14,265 bases of DNA from Clostridia bacterium (GCA_017416885.1 JAFQAM010000308.1:1-14265), one strand, 5' to 3'. Counted from the first letter of the stretch, positions 6,400 through 12,559 are shown. The notes: generated by a model not told the origin, from the letters alone. A program made the numbers and translations.

Positions 6400-6595
6400 G
6401 CTAAATTTACCCTTGGCAAGCTAAATTGCCTACGGCAGCTAAATTCGGCAAGCCGAGCTAAATTCGCTTGTAGGGTACGGGTTTTCCGTACCGCTGTAAC
6501 GGGAGGGTCGACCCCTCCCCTACAATAGCAAATCTAATTTAGCTTCACGAAGTGAAATTTAGCTAATGCGAACGAATGTGAGCGTTAATTTAGCT
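6399..6595 (+). repeat. Micro-hairpin array B with 9-nt spacer AGCTAAATT / AATTTAGCT
   Basis: This is the first part of the gene-free gap between the dehydratase and its activase. Four copies of AGCTAAATT (6399, 6419, 6437, 6456; period 18-20 nt) lie on the left and three inverted copies, AATTTAGCT (6536, 6556, 6587), on the right. Between copies are small palindromes: TGCC-TAC-GGCA, TCGGC-AA-GCCGA, TTCAC-GAA-GTGAA, and AATGC/GCGTT around a larger loop; the stretch between the first two copies has decayed. The centre is occupied by the composite inverted repeat at 6468-6525. The whole module is thus a large imperfect inverted repeat. Short reading frames crossing it are by-products of the repeats. 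Confidence 0.85.
6468..6525 (+). repeat. Three-way-junction inverted repeat (REP/MITE-like) at centre of array B
   Basis: TTGTAGGG and CCCTACAA form an 8-bp outer stem. Inside it sit two further hairpins: GGTACGG-GTTTT-CCGTACC, and a G-rich/C-rich one around GTCGAC (GGGAGG with CCTCCC). It is more G+C-rich than its surroundings and lies exactly on the symmetry axis of the spacer repeats. This build resembles dispersed extragenic palindromes; I see only one copy in this window and no transposase. Confidence 0.7.
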
Positions 6596-6673
6596 ACGAA
6601 GCGAAGCATAGTAATTTCGCTAAAAACGATACACACCTTGCGTACAAATACGAAAGAAACAAGGGCAAACATT

Positions 6674-6847
6674 GCATCACTATTCACAATGTGAATTACA
6701 TCACTGTTTGCGAAGCAAATACTTCATGGTTGCGCAGCAAAACCACCTGCGGTGTCGATATATTTTGTCTTTGACAAAATTCGATATAATTTGCGTTGCA
6801 AATTTCGATATATGCTTCGCATTCGATATATTTTCGCGTTGCGAAAA
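6674..6847 (+). repeat. Micro-hairpin array C with spacers TACATCACT and TTCGATATA
   Basis: This is the second part of the dehydratase/activase gap. The left portion has ATTCAC-AAT-GTGAAT (6682), TTTGC-GAA-GCAAA (6707), TTGC-GCA-GCAA (6730) and CACC-TGC-GGTG (6744), spaced by CATCACT, ACATCACT and the related ACTTCATGG. The right portion has spacer TTCGATATA at 6780, 6804 and 6822 (TCGATATA at 6755). These flank TTTTGTC-TTT-GACAAAA (6763), ATTTGC-GTT-GCAAAT (6789), TGC-TTC-GCA (6813) and TTTTCGC-GTT-GCGAAAA (6831). All loops are 3 nt. Stems differ freely in sequence but remain perfectly paired while the spacer is unchanged. The array ends 18 nt before the activase ribosome site. Confidence 0.88.
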
Positions 6848-6878
6848 TGTGAGCTATCACTAAGAAAGGAGAGCAGTA

Positions 6879-7655
6879 ATGAGCACAAAAGGCAGAATAT
6901 TCAATATTCAGCGTTATTCAATTCACGATGGGCCCGGAATAAGAACAATTGTCTTTTTTAAGGGCTGCTTTATGAGATGTGCGTGGTGCTGTAATCCCGA
7001 ATCTCAACGCAAGGAAATTGAAACAATTATTGAAAAGGATAAGGTTAAAACAGTAGGCAAGGATGTAACCGTATCCGACATTATGCCGGAAATACTTGCA
7101 GATATACCGTTCTACCGCAGAAGCGGCGGGGGAGTAACTCTTTCGGGCGGTGAAATTCTTTGTCAGGCTGATTTTGCAAGGGAGCTGCTTAAGGCTTGCA
7201 AGGAGGAGGGACTTCACACAGCGGTGGAGTCGGCTGCAAGCGCGCCGTTTTCCGAGATAGAAAAAATCCTTCCTTATGTTGACCTTTATCTTATGGATAT
7301 AAAGCATATGGACAGTGAAAAGCATAAGGAATATACCGCAGTTGGCAACGAAAGAATACTTGAAAATGCCAAAAAAATAGCGGAAAGCGGTGTGGAGCTT
7401 ATTATAAGAACGCCTGTAATTCCCGGCTTTAACGACACTCCCGAGGAGATAAAAGCAATTTCCCACTTTGCAAAAGCTCTGCCGAATGTAAATGAGCATC
7501 ACCTGCTTCCTTATCACAGATTGGGCTCAGATAAATATAAGGGACTTGGCAGAAATTACGCGTTAAAGGAAGTTGAGCCGCCAACAAAGGAAAAAATGGA
7601 ATATCTTTTATCGGTGGCGGAAACCTCAGGACTTAAATGTAAAATTGGAGGCTAA
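6879..7655 (+). CDS. Glycyl radical enzyme activating enzyme (radical SAM), compact form
   Basis: A 258-residue radical-SAM activase that would generate the radical on Gly819 of the dehydratase encoded just upstream. The N-terminus (GRIFNIQRYSIHDGPGIRT) is the activase signature. The cluster motif is Cys30-x3-Cys34-x2-Cys37 in KGCFMRCAWCCNPES, and SAM-binding GGGVTLSGGE lies at 83-92. Activases of diol dehydratases and choline lyase are usually about 300 residues, with a ferredoxin-like insert carrying extra Fe-S clusters after the first motif. Here residues 42-82 contain no cysteine, so that insert is absent and the layout is closer to pyruvate formate-lyase activase. The start follows AAAGGAG (6865-6871), 7 nt upstream. 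The 493-nt hairpin-rich gap before it may lower its expression relative to the dehydratase. The pduU-like gene follows after 2 bp. Confidence 0.95.
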   Translation: MSTKGRIFNIQRYSIHDGPGIRTIVFFKGCFMRCAWCCNPESQRKEIETIIEKDKVKTVGKDVTVSDIMPEILADIPFYRRSGGGVTLSGGEILCQADFARELLKACKEEGLHTAVESAASAPFSEIEKILPYVDLYLMDIKHMDSEKHKEYTAVGNERILENAKKIAESGVELIIRTPVIPGFNDTPEEIKAISHFAKALPNVNEHHLLPYHRLGSDKYKGLGRNYALKEVEPPTKEKMEYLLSVAETSGLKCKIGG

Positions 7656-7657
7656 CA

Positions 7658-8017
7658 ATGGAGCTTAGAGAAAATATGAGAATAGTGCAGGAGTTAGTAC
7701 CCGGTAAGCAGATAACTCTATGCCATATAATTGCAAATCCTGATGATGTGCTTTACACAAAATTAGGACTTGATCCAAAAACCGACTATACAAGAAGCGC
7801 AATCGGTGTTTTAACCGTTTCACCTGCCGAAAGTGCAGTTATTACAGCCGATATTGCTATAAAATCATCAGGGGCAGATATAGGCTTTGTTGATAGATTT
7901 ACAGGAACACTTATTATTACAGGAAGCGTTTCAAGCGTTGAATCTGCTTTCTCTGCAATAAGAGAGTATTTTACCTCAAAGCTTTCCTATGTTTGCTGTG
8001 ATATTACAAGAACATAA
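7658..8017 (+). CDS. pduU: PduU-like circularly permuted BMC-H shell protein
   Basis: A 119-residue shell protein closely resembling Salmonella PduU (116 residues). The match covers the N-terminal tail (RIVQELVPGKQITLCHIIANP), the core (SAIGVLTVSPAESAVITADIAIKS, shown in part: SAIGVLTVSPAESAV) and the ending CCDITRT. PduU-type proteins are circularly permuted BMC-H subunits whose extra N-terminal strands form a beta-barrel that plugs the pore on one face. GGAGG at 7647-7651 lies inside the end of the activase gene. The stop codon TAA overlaps the ATG of the next gene by one base. In pdu operons PduU is likewise followed by PduV, which is reported to interact with it. Confidence 0.96.
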   Translation: MELRENMRIVQELVPGKQITLCHIIANPDDVLYTKLGLDPKTDYTRSAIGVLTVSPAESAVITADIAIKSSGADIGFVDRFTGTLIITGSVSSVESAFSAIREYFTSKLSYVCCDITRT

Positions 8018-8475
8018 TGAAAAAGCTTATTTTAATAGGCAGAGTTGCGGCAGGTAAAACTACTTTAACTCAAGCATTAAACGGTGAGGAAATCCACTAC
8101 TACAAAACACAGTATATAAACTATCTTGATACAATTATCGACACTCCGGGCGAATATACAGAGCTAAGACAGACAAGCGGCGCTCTTGCATTATATGCAT
8201 ATGAGGCTGATGTGGTGGGGCTTGTGCTTTCAGCAAACGAGCCATATTCCATTTTTTCGCCCTGTATTACAAGCCTTGTAAACAGAGAGGTTATCGGTAT
8301 TATTACAGGCATAGACAAGCCTGACGCAAGGCCTGACAGAGTAGAAAGATGGTTAAGGCTTGCAGGCTGTAAAAGAATATTTCCTGTCAGCGCATATACA
8401 GGCGAGGGGCTTGATGCGCTTGTGGAATTTTTAGCTGATGATGAAAAGGAATTGGAGGAAATGAGAAGGAAATGA
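8017..8475 (+). CDS. pduV: PduV/EutP-like small P-loop GTPase
   Basis: A 152-residue Ras-like P-loop protein of the EutP/PduV family. The P-loop is GRVAAGKTT (residues 8-16), the switch II/G3 motif is DTPGEY (42-47), and the G5-like SAYTGEG is near the C-terminus. The expected G4 motif (N/T)KxD reads TGID, so the base-specificity lysine is replaced by glycine. It starts within the TAATG overlap with the pduU-like gene and has no strong ribosome site of its own, so it is probably translationally coupled; it overlaps the next gene by ATGA. PduV has been linked to compartment movement or association with filaments in Salmonella. Its position beside a ParA-type ATPase here fits a location-related role, which is inference. 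Confidence 0.92.
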   Translation: MKKLILIGRVAAGKTTLTQALNGEEIHYYKTQYINYLDTIIDTPGEYTELRQTSGALALYAYEADVVGLVLSANEPYSIFSPCITSLVNREVIGIITGIDKPDARPDRVERWLRLAGCKRIFPVSAYTGEGLDALVEFLADDEKELEEMRRK

Positions 8476-9263
8476 GCAGAACTCAAGTAATTGCATTTGC
8501 AAATAATAAGGGCGGAAGCGGTAAAACCACAAGCTGCTCTAATATAGGCTGCGCTCTTTCAATGATGGGCAAAAGAGTGCTTATTATAGATGGCGATATG
8601 CAGCTTAATTTAACTCTTTCCTTTTTTGATGAGGAGAAGGCCCTTGACTACGCAAGCAACGGAAAGAATATTTATACTGCCATAAAGGAAGAAAAGGACC
8701 TTTCTGATTTTGTTGTAGCCACAGAATACGAGGGACTTGATATTATTCCGTCCACCTCACTTATGAGCGCAATTGAGTTTGACCTTTTTCCAAAATGGCA
8801 AAGAGAATTTATTTTAAGAAAATGCTTAGAGCCAATAAGAATAAGAGGCTACTATGATTATATTCTTATCGACTCTCCACCAACTTTAGGCGGTTGGGTG
8901 ATGAATATTATGTGCGCATCCGATTATGTGGTTATTCCTGTTGAGGCAAGCCCTTGGGGACTTTTCGGTCTTGCTAATATGTTTGACTTTATAAATAAGG
9001 TAAAGGAAATTTCACCGCGCCTTAATGTAATGGGAATTATGGTAACTAAGGCAGACGAAAGAAAAACATACTTTAAGGAAACCATGAAAACGCTAAGAGA
9101 GAGCGAGGATGTAAGAGTATTTGATAGCTACATAAGAGTAGATAGCGCGATAGAGTGGTCACAGGACAACAGTAAGCCTGTGGTTGCCTTCAAAAAATAC
9201 TCAAGAAGCGCCCTTGAATACAAGAAGCTTGCAAAGGAGATAGTAGATTATGCCAATAGGTAA
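8472..9263 (+). CDS. ParA/MinD-family ATPase, candidate compartment-positioning McdA-like protein
   Basis: A 263-residue ParA-type ATPase without an N-terminal DNA-binding extension. The deviant Walker A motif is KGGSGKTT (13-20), including the signature lysine Lys13. Walker A' is IIDGDMQLN (Asp40, Asp42), and Walker B is ILIDSPP (Asp134). Such ATPases form ATP-dependent dimers that coat the nucleoid and position plasmids, chromosomes, carboxysomes or other cargo with the help of a small partner. It overlaps the PduV-like gene by ATGA and is itself overlapped by the next small gene, so it is part of the compartment operon and not a stray plasmid gene. The partner lacks ParB features, which favours an McdA-like cargo-positioning role. 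Ribosome site GGAGG is at 8454-8458. The ATPase family is certain; the cargo is inference. Confidence 0.9.
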   Translation: MSRTQVIAFANNKGGSGKTTSCSNIGCALSMMGKRVLIIDGDMQLNLTLSFFDEEKALDYASNGKNIYTAIKEEKDLSDFVVATEYEGLDIIPSTSLMSAIEFDLFPKWQREFILRKCLEPIRIRGYYDYILIDSPPTLGGWVMNIMCASDYVVIPVEASPWGLFGLANMFDFINKVKEISPRLNVMGIMVTKADERKTYFKETMKTLRESEDVRVFDSYIRVDSAIEWSQDNSKPVVAFKKYSRSALEYKKLAKEIVDYANR

Positions 9264-9660
9264 AAATGCCATAAAAAGAATTTCCAACGACGGCTACTCA
9301 AATGTGAAAACATCTGCTCCCGATATGGAAAATAGCACGGTAGATACCGAGCAGGAAAAAATAAACAAAGAAAAAAAGGTAGAAGCAAGGGTAGAGACAC
9401 CAAAAAAGGATGCAGAAAAAAAGACTGCTCCCAAAAAATCAGCTACTACAAAAAAATCCACAAAAGCAGAGCCTAAAGCTGAACCAAAATCAAATGCAAA
9501 AGCAGCTCCTAAAAAGAGTATGGAAACAGAGCCAAGCTTTTCCCCTGTAAACACAGCCGAAAAAATCATCGACAAAAAGGACGAAAGCAAGGAGCAAAAC
9601 GAAAGACAGGGCAACGGCTACATCAACTTAGGCGGCAAGCTACCTGTTCATCTTCTTTAG
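9250..9660 (+). CDS. Lysine-rich disordered protein, candidate McdB-like partner of the ParA ATPase
   Basis: A 136-residue protein overlapping the ParA-like gene by 14 nt. It has its own ribosome site, AAAGGAGA (9233-9240), inside that gene. Three parts are visible. The basic N-terminus (MPIGKNAIKRISNDGYSNVK) looks folded or motif-like. The long middle, about residues 35-115, is low in complexity and rich in Lys, Glu, Ala, Pro and Thr, with KKxAP- and KAEPK-like repeats. The short hydrophobic tail is GYINLGGKLPVHLL. There is no helix-turn-helix or signal peptide. Small proteins paired with ParA-type ATPases commonly carry a basic N-terminal segment that stimulates ATP hydrolysis and a separate cargo-binding part; McdB proteins of carboxysomes are also disordered and poorly conserved. 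The assignment rests on gene order and composition, not on recognised homology. Confidence 0.7.
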   Translation: MPIGKNAIKRISNDGYSNVKTSAPDMENSTVDTEQEKINKEKKVEARVETPKKDAEKKTAPKKSATTKKSTKAEPKAEPKSNAKAAPKKSMETEPSFSPVNTAEKIIDKKDESKEQNERQGNGYINLGGKLPVHLL

Positions 9661-9662
9661 GC

Positions 9663-9691
9663 TTGACATTTTAAAGCTTTTTAATTATAAT
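9663..9691 (+). promoter_or_regulatory. Perfect-consensus sigma-A promoter
   Basis: TTGACA (9663-9668), a 17-nt spacer, and TATAAT (9686-9691): both hexamers and the spacing match the housekeeping consensus exactly. Transcription should start near 9698. It begins 3 bp after the last operon gene and points straight into the short terminated segment downstream. Confidence 0.88.
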
Positions 9692-9697
9692 AATTAT

Positions 9698-9769
9698 AGA
9701 ACCACCACAGAACCGACCTTGGGCGTTGCATTGGGGCTTTAGCATCAATGAGCTGTGAGGTTCTTTTTT
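9698..9769 (+). ncRNA. Candidate small RNA of about 72 nt
   Basis: The segment starts 7 nt after a perfect promoter and ends at an intrinsic terminator. Its ends pair: AGAACC (9698-9703) with GGTTCT (9759-9764) and CACAG (9706-9710) with CTGTG (9753-9757), with a small internal loop, followed by six T residues. The interior could form a second stem, GCATTG with CAATG-A-GC. No reading frame with a ribosome site is present. I do not recognise an Rfam class. It might be an independent small RNA, or the promoter might simply lie upstream of the operon terminator by chance. Confidence 0.6.
9698..9769 (+). terminator. Intrinsic terminator ending the microcompartment operon
   Basis: An 11-bp long-range stem (6 bp plus 5 bp around a small internal loop) closes a 42-nt loop and is followed by six T residues (9764-9769). 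No other terminator lies between the last operon gene and this point, so it would also stop transcripts coming from the compartment genes. The large loop is unusual for a simple terminator and is what suggests an embedded RNA. Confidence 0.65.
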
Positions 9770-9816
9770 ATTTTAGCAAAGCGAAAATGTACTTAATAAA
9801 ATTTTACTCGAATATA

Positions 9817-9848
9817 TGCGAACGCAAATCAAAATTATGCGAACGCAT
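9817..9848 (+). repeat. Two ATGCG-AA-CGCAT micro-hairpins
   Basis: TGCG-AA-CGCA (9817-9826) and ATGCG-AA-CGCAT (9837-9848) lie between the candidate small RNA and the lipoprotein promoter. They look like a decayed or minimal version of the intergenic arrays elsewhere. The rest of 9770-9900 is A+T-rich with nothing else I can support. Confidence 0.5.
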
Positions 9849-9907
9849 TTTTATTTGAAGAAAAGATGAAAATTTGGTGAGCTTTTTTTGAAAATCTAAA
9901 TAAAGCG

Positions 9908-9936
9908 TTGAAAAGGTCTTTTATATATGCTACACT
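9908..9936 (+). promoter_or_regulatory. Promoter of the lipoprotein gene
   Basis: TTGAAA (9908-9913), 17-nt spacer, TACACT (9931-9936). It leaves a leader of roughly 70 nt before the ATG at 10015. The leader contains a perfect small palindrome, ATGCAT-TAA-ATGCAT (9971-9985), and a strong ribosome site, AAGGAGG (10001-10007). Confidence 0.6.
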
Positions 9937-10014
9937 GAAATTGGAAAAAGGAGCGCCGTTTTCTAAAAAAATGCATTAAATGCATAACCAATTTAGTTTA
10001 AAGGAGGAAATTTT

Positions 10015-11628
10015 ATGAAAAAATTTTTATCTTTATTTTTAGCAGCAATAATGCTTTTTGCATTACTGATTTCTTGCTCAGCTCCGCAAGACACCGATAC
10101 AAATTCCTCTGACAGCGCAAACATGAATGACACAAGCAGCGACAATGCGAGTGGTGGCAATACAAGCTCGCCGGAGGATCAAACTGAGCCACCTGATGAC
10201 AATCAGCCCGAGGATCCAGACAAGCCGGCAGAAAAAACACATACCGTAACTTATCAATTTAACTATTCTTATGATCACATTTTTGTATCCGAAACAAACG
10301 AGCCTCTTACATATTTACTTATTGAGCACTCCGATTTAGGCAGAGGCTTTGATAATATTGTTATACCCGATGATATAGCCGCAGGCGATACTATCACCAT
10401 TGAATATACAGGCGAAACCGAGCATTTAGAGTCATATCCGGGAGTAATAAACCTACTGAACGGTGAAGTAAAATCATATTCATTTGGATATGCAGAGGTC
10501 ACACATCTTGAAGGCAGTGATTTCAGCATTGAAAAAATCAAAGATTGCTATGAATACAAGGATGCTTATGTTATTCTTGACAGAAGCGGCAGATTTGTCA
10601 AATTGGATGAATATACAGAAACTGAAATTTACCTTGTTACCGACCAAAAAGAATTGTACGAAGACGACCTCGGTGGCATACAAGACCTTCCGGCTCCATT
10701 AAAACATCCTGTCGCTTGCATGCTCGCATATAATCCAAGAGATTCAAAGGACGGCGCGCCTGTGAAAACAGTAGCAAAGCTGAGAAATGAAAAGGTTTTC
10801 TTTGACCTTGATTTTCACAATTTAGAAAACGAGGAATCAAAGGTAGATGACTCAGCGGCAAAGAACGATAGAATAGAAAAGCGTGATTTTGGATATATCG
10901 GCAAAAACGGAAACGGAAACGAGTATATAGTATATGCTCCGTCCTGCTCGAATTACACTTATGTAATTAGGATATTCAGTAAGGGCGATTTATCTGAGGC
11001 AAGAGAGCTTGTTATAAGCCTTGATGAAAATAAGTCCTTTAGTATAAACGAAATGTCATATACTAATTGCAACGCATTAATAGTTGATATTCCTGATTTT
11101 GACACATACAGTAAAATCCAAGAGGAGCTTTTAAACGGTTTATCCTCAATTGAGGATGTTGAAAAAATCGAGATTAGCTATGTAAAAAGAAATCACAGTG
11201 ACAGCAAAGTAAACGGCTATGACCTTTATACTACGCGCTTTGTTCCTATTTGCGGTGATAACAAGCTGATAACATCATATGAGCAATTTACAAAGCTATT
11301 TGACTTAACCGATGAGAAAAACGCATTTATAGCCTCTATAACAGAGGATGTATTTGAAAGCAGCTATGTTCTTTATGTATCGGAATTTAGCTATTGCAGC
11401 GGTGTAAGAAGTATAAAGGATGTTGCGCTTAAGGATGCAATGCTTATAGATAACACCTTGTATTTAACTAAGTATGAGCATTTCACAGGCATACACGAGC
11501 AAGCAACAAATGTTACCGTTGCCCTTGTTATCATTCCTAAAACAGAGATAGGCGCATTGGTAACCGATGAATTTGCAGTTAATTTTGTAGATATAGAGGT
11601 TAATATCGGCTTTGAAAATTTAGACTAA
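10015..11628 (+). CDS. Predicted lipoprotein of unknown function
   Basis: A 537-residue exported protein. Residues 1-20 form a lipoprotein signal peptide (MKKFLSLF, then a hydrophobic core) ending in the lipobox LLISC, so Cys21 would be lipid-modified and the protein anchored on the outer face of the cell membrane. Residues 22-75 are a low-complexity Ser/Asp/Asn/Pro-rich linker. The rest is a soluble, strand-rich region without a motif I recognise. The last 120 residues (VLYVSEFSYCSGVRSIKDVA onward) vaguely recall PrcB-like C-terminal domains, but this is weak. It has its own promoter and terminator, so it is a single-gene unit, and nothing ties it to the microcompartment. ATG 10015 is fixed by the ribosome site AAGGAGG and the signal peptide. 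Confidence 0.88.
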   Translation: MKKFLSLFLAAIMLFALLISCSAPQDTDTNSSDSANMNDTSSDNASGGNTSSPEDQTEPPDDNQPEDPDKPAEKTHTVTYQFNYSYDHIFVSETNEPLTYLLIEHSDLGRGFDNIVIPDDIAAGDTITIEYTGETEHLESYPGVINLLNGEVKSYSFGYAEVTHLEGSDFSIEKIKDCYEYKDAYVILDRSGRFVKLDEYTETEIYLVTDQKELYEDDLGGIQDLPAPLKHPVACMLAYNPRDSKDGAPVKTVAKLRNEKVFFDLDFHNLENEESKVDDSAAKNDRIEKRDFGYIGKNGNGNEYIVYAPSCSNYTYVIRIFSKGDLSEARELVISLDENKSFSINEMSYTNCNALIVDIPDFDTYSKIQEELLNGLSSIEDVEKIEISYVKRNHSDSKVNGYDLYTTRFVPICGDNKLITSYEQFTKLFDLTDEKNAFIASITEDVFESSYVLYVSEFSYCSGVRSIKDVALKDAMLIDNTLYLTKYEHFTGIHEQATNVTVALVIIPKTEIGALVTDEFAVNFVDIEVNIGFENLD

Positions 11629-11633
11629 GCTAT

Positions 11634-11674
11634 AAAAACAGCGTGTTATCCATTTCGGGTAACACGCTGTTTTT
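11634..11674. terminator. Bidirectional intrinsic terminator
   Basis: A perfect 15-bp stem (AAAAACAGCGTGTTA with TAACACGCTGTTTTT) around an 11-nt loop, 6 nt after the lipoprotein stop. Because the stem begins with A5 and ends with T5, it can end transcription from both sides. It serves the lipoprotein gene and the convergent minus-strand gene whose stop is at 11701. Confidence 0.92.
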
Positions 11675-11700
11675 ATATTTTTGTTGCCTTTTAATATATT

Positions 11701-12528
11701 TTATTCTTCGGTCGCCCTATCAAGATATTCAGTAACCTTTTTTATATAGTCAAGCTTATAGCCAAGGATTTCAAGGGGGGCGTTTCGCTCACCCGGAATT
11801 TCAAAATTATATAATCTCTCGTAATTCAGCTTTTTCATCTCGCAGATAATAGGAACGAAATCAATATTGCCTCTGCCAAAGGGCATAAGGTGTTGGTCAG
11901 TTTTTTGTCCCTCGTTATCGTCAAGGTGAAGCGCCTTGATATATTTGCCCATCTTTTTTATAAATTCAGTCTGATCCCCACCCGCTAAATTCAAGTGACC
12001 TGTATCAAGACAGACGCCAAGATTTTTACTGTTGAGCCTTTCAATAAAATACATAAGACTGTCGGCAGAATTTAAATAGTCCTCAAATATAAGATTTTCA
12101 AGGCAGATAACAATATCGCTGCCCTTTATGTAATCTAAAAGCTCCTTTAATGCTTTACAGTTTTCCTCTCTGATTTTTTCAACCGTCAGGCTGCTATCAC
12201 CTCTCCACGCAAGAGAATCAAGATGTAAAACCGCATTTTTTACTCCTACCGCGCGGAATAAATCAAGCTGCTTTTTCAAAAGCTCTCTGTTTTCATCGTT
12301 ACAAAGCCTTGCATTTAAGAAAAGGTGCCCCTGTAAAAGCTCAATTCCTATTTCCTTTGCAAATTTTCCGAATTCTGCTCCTACCGTTATGGGGTCTCCC
12401 CGCTTCAAAAGCTCAGCTGAATGCTCATCGGAAAGCTCACAATAATCAAAGCCGTGAGCTTTGAATGTGCGTATTGCCTCCTCAGGCGTTAAATCGTAAC
12501 AGTCGCCTGACCAAGCGCTTAATTTCAT
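11701..12528 (-). CDS. Sugar phosphate isomerase/epimerase-like TIM-barrel protein
   Basis: A 275-residue member of the xylose isomerase-like TIM-barrel family (AP endonuclease 2 / IolE-type fold), a normal length. Probable metal ligands are visible at strand ends: Glu144 (ICLENL), Asp175 and His178 (CLDTGHLNLAGG), His201 (KALHLDDN) and Glu243 (YNFEIPGE), with His213 nearby. The segment DQHLMPFGRGNIDF is typical of the sugar epimerase branch. The substrate cannot be told from sequence alone. It reads convergently toward the lipoprotein gene and divergently from the phosphatase-like gene. An AAGGAG ribosome site lies just upstream of its ATG on the minus strand. It lacks DNA-repair context, so a metabolic isomerase is favoured over endonuclease IV. 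Confidence 0.88.
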   Translation of the reverse strand: MKLSAWSGDCYDLTPEEAIRTFKAHGFDYCELSDEHSAELLKRGDPITVGAEFGKFAKEIGIELLQGHLFLNARLCNDENRELLKKQLDLFRAVGVKNAVLHLDSLAWRGDSSLTVEKIREENCKALKELLDYIKGSDIVICLENLIFEDYLNSADSLMYFIERLNSKNLGVCLDTGHLNLAGGDQTEFIKKMGKYIKALHLDDNEGQKTDQHLMPFGRGNIDFVPIICEMKKLNYERLYNFEIPGERNAPLEILGYKLDYIKKVTEYLDRATEE

Positions 12529-12559
12529 ATTCTTTACTCCTTAGCGTATTTATAGTAAT

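Noticed and set aside
6918..7517. 199-codon minus-strand reading frame opposite the activase gene
   Set aside because: It is antisense to a clearly conserved radical-SAM gene, has no ribosome site and its translation resembles no family.
8472..9660. Plasmid partition locus
   Set aside because: The ATPase is translationally coupled to a microcompartment GTPase gene, the partner has no ParB-like DNA-binding domain, and no parS-like repeats or replication gene lie nearby.
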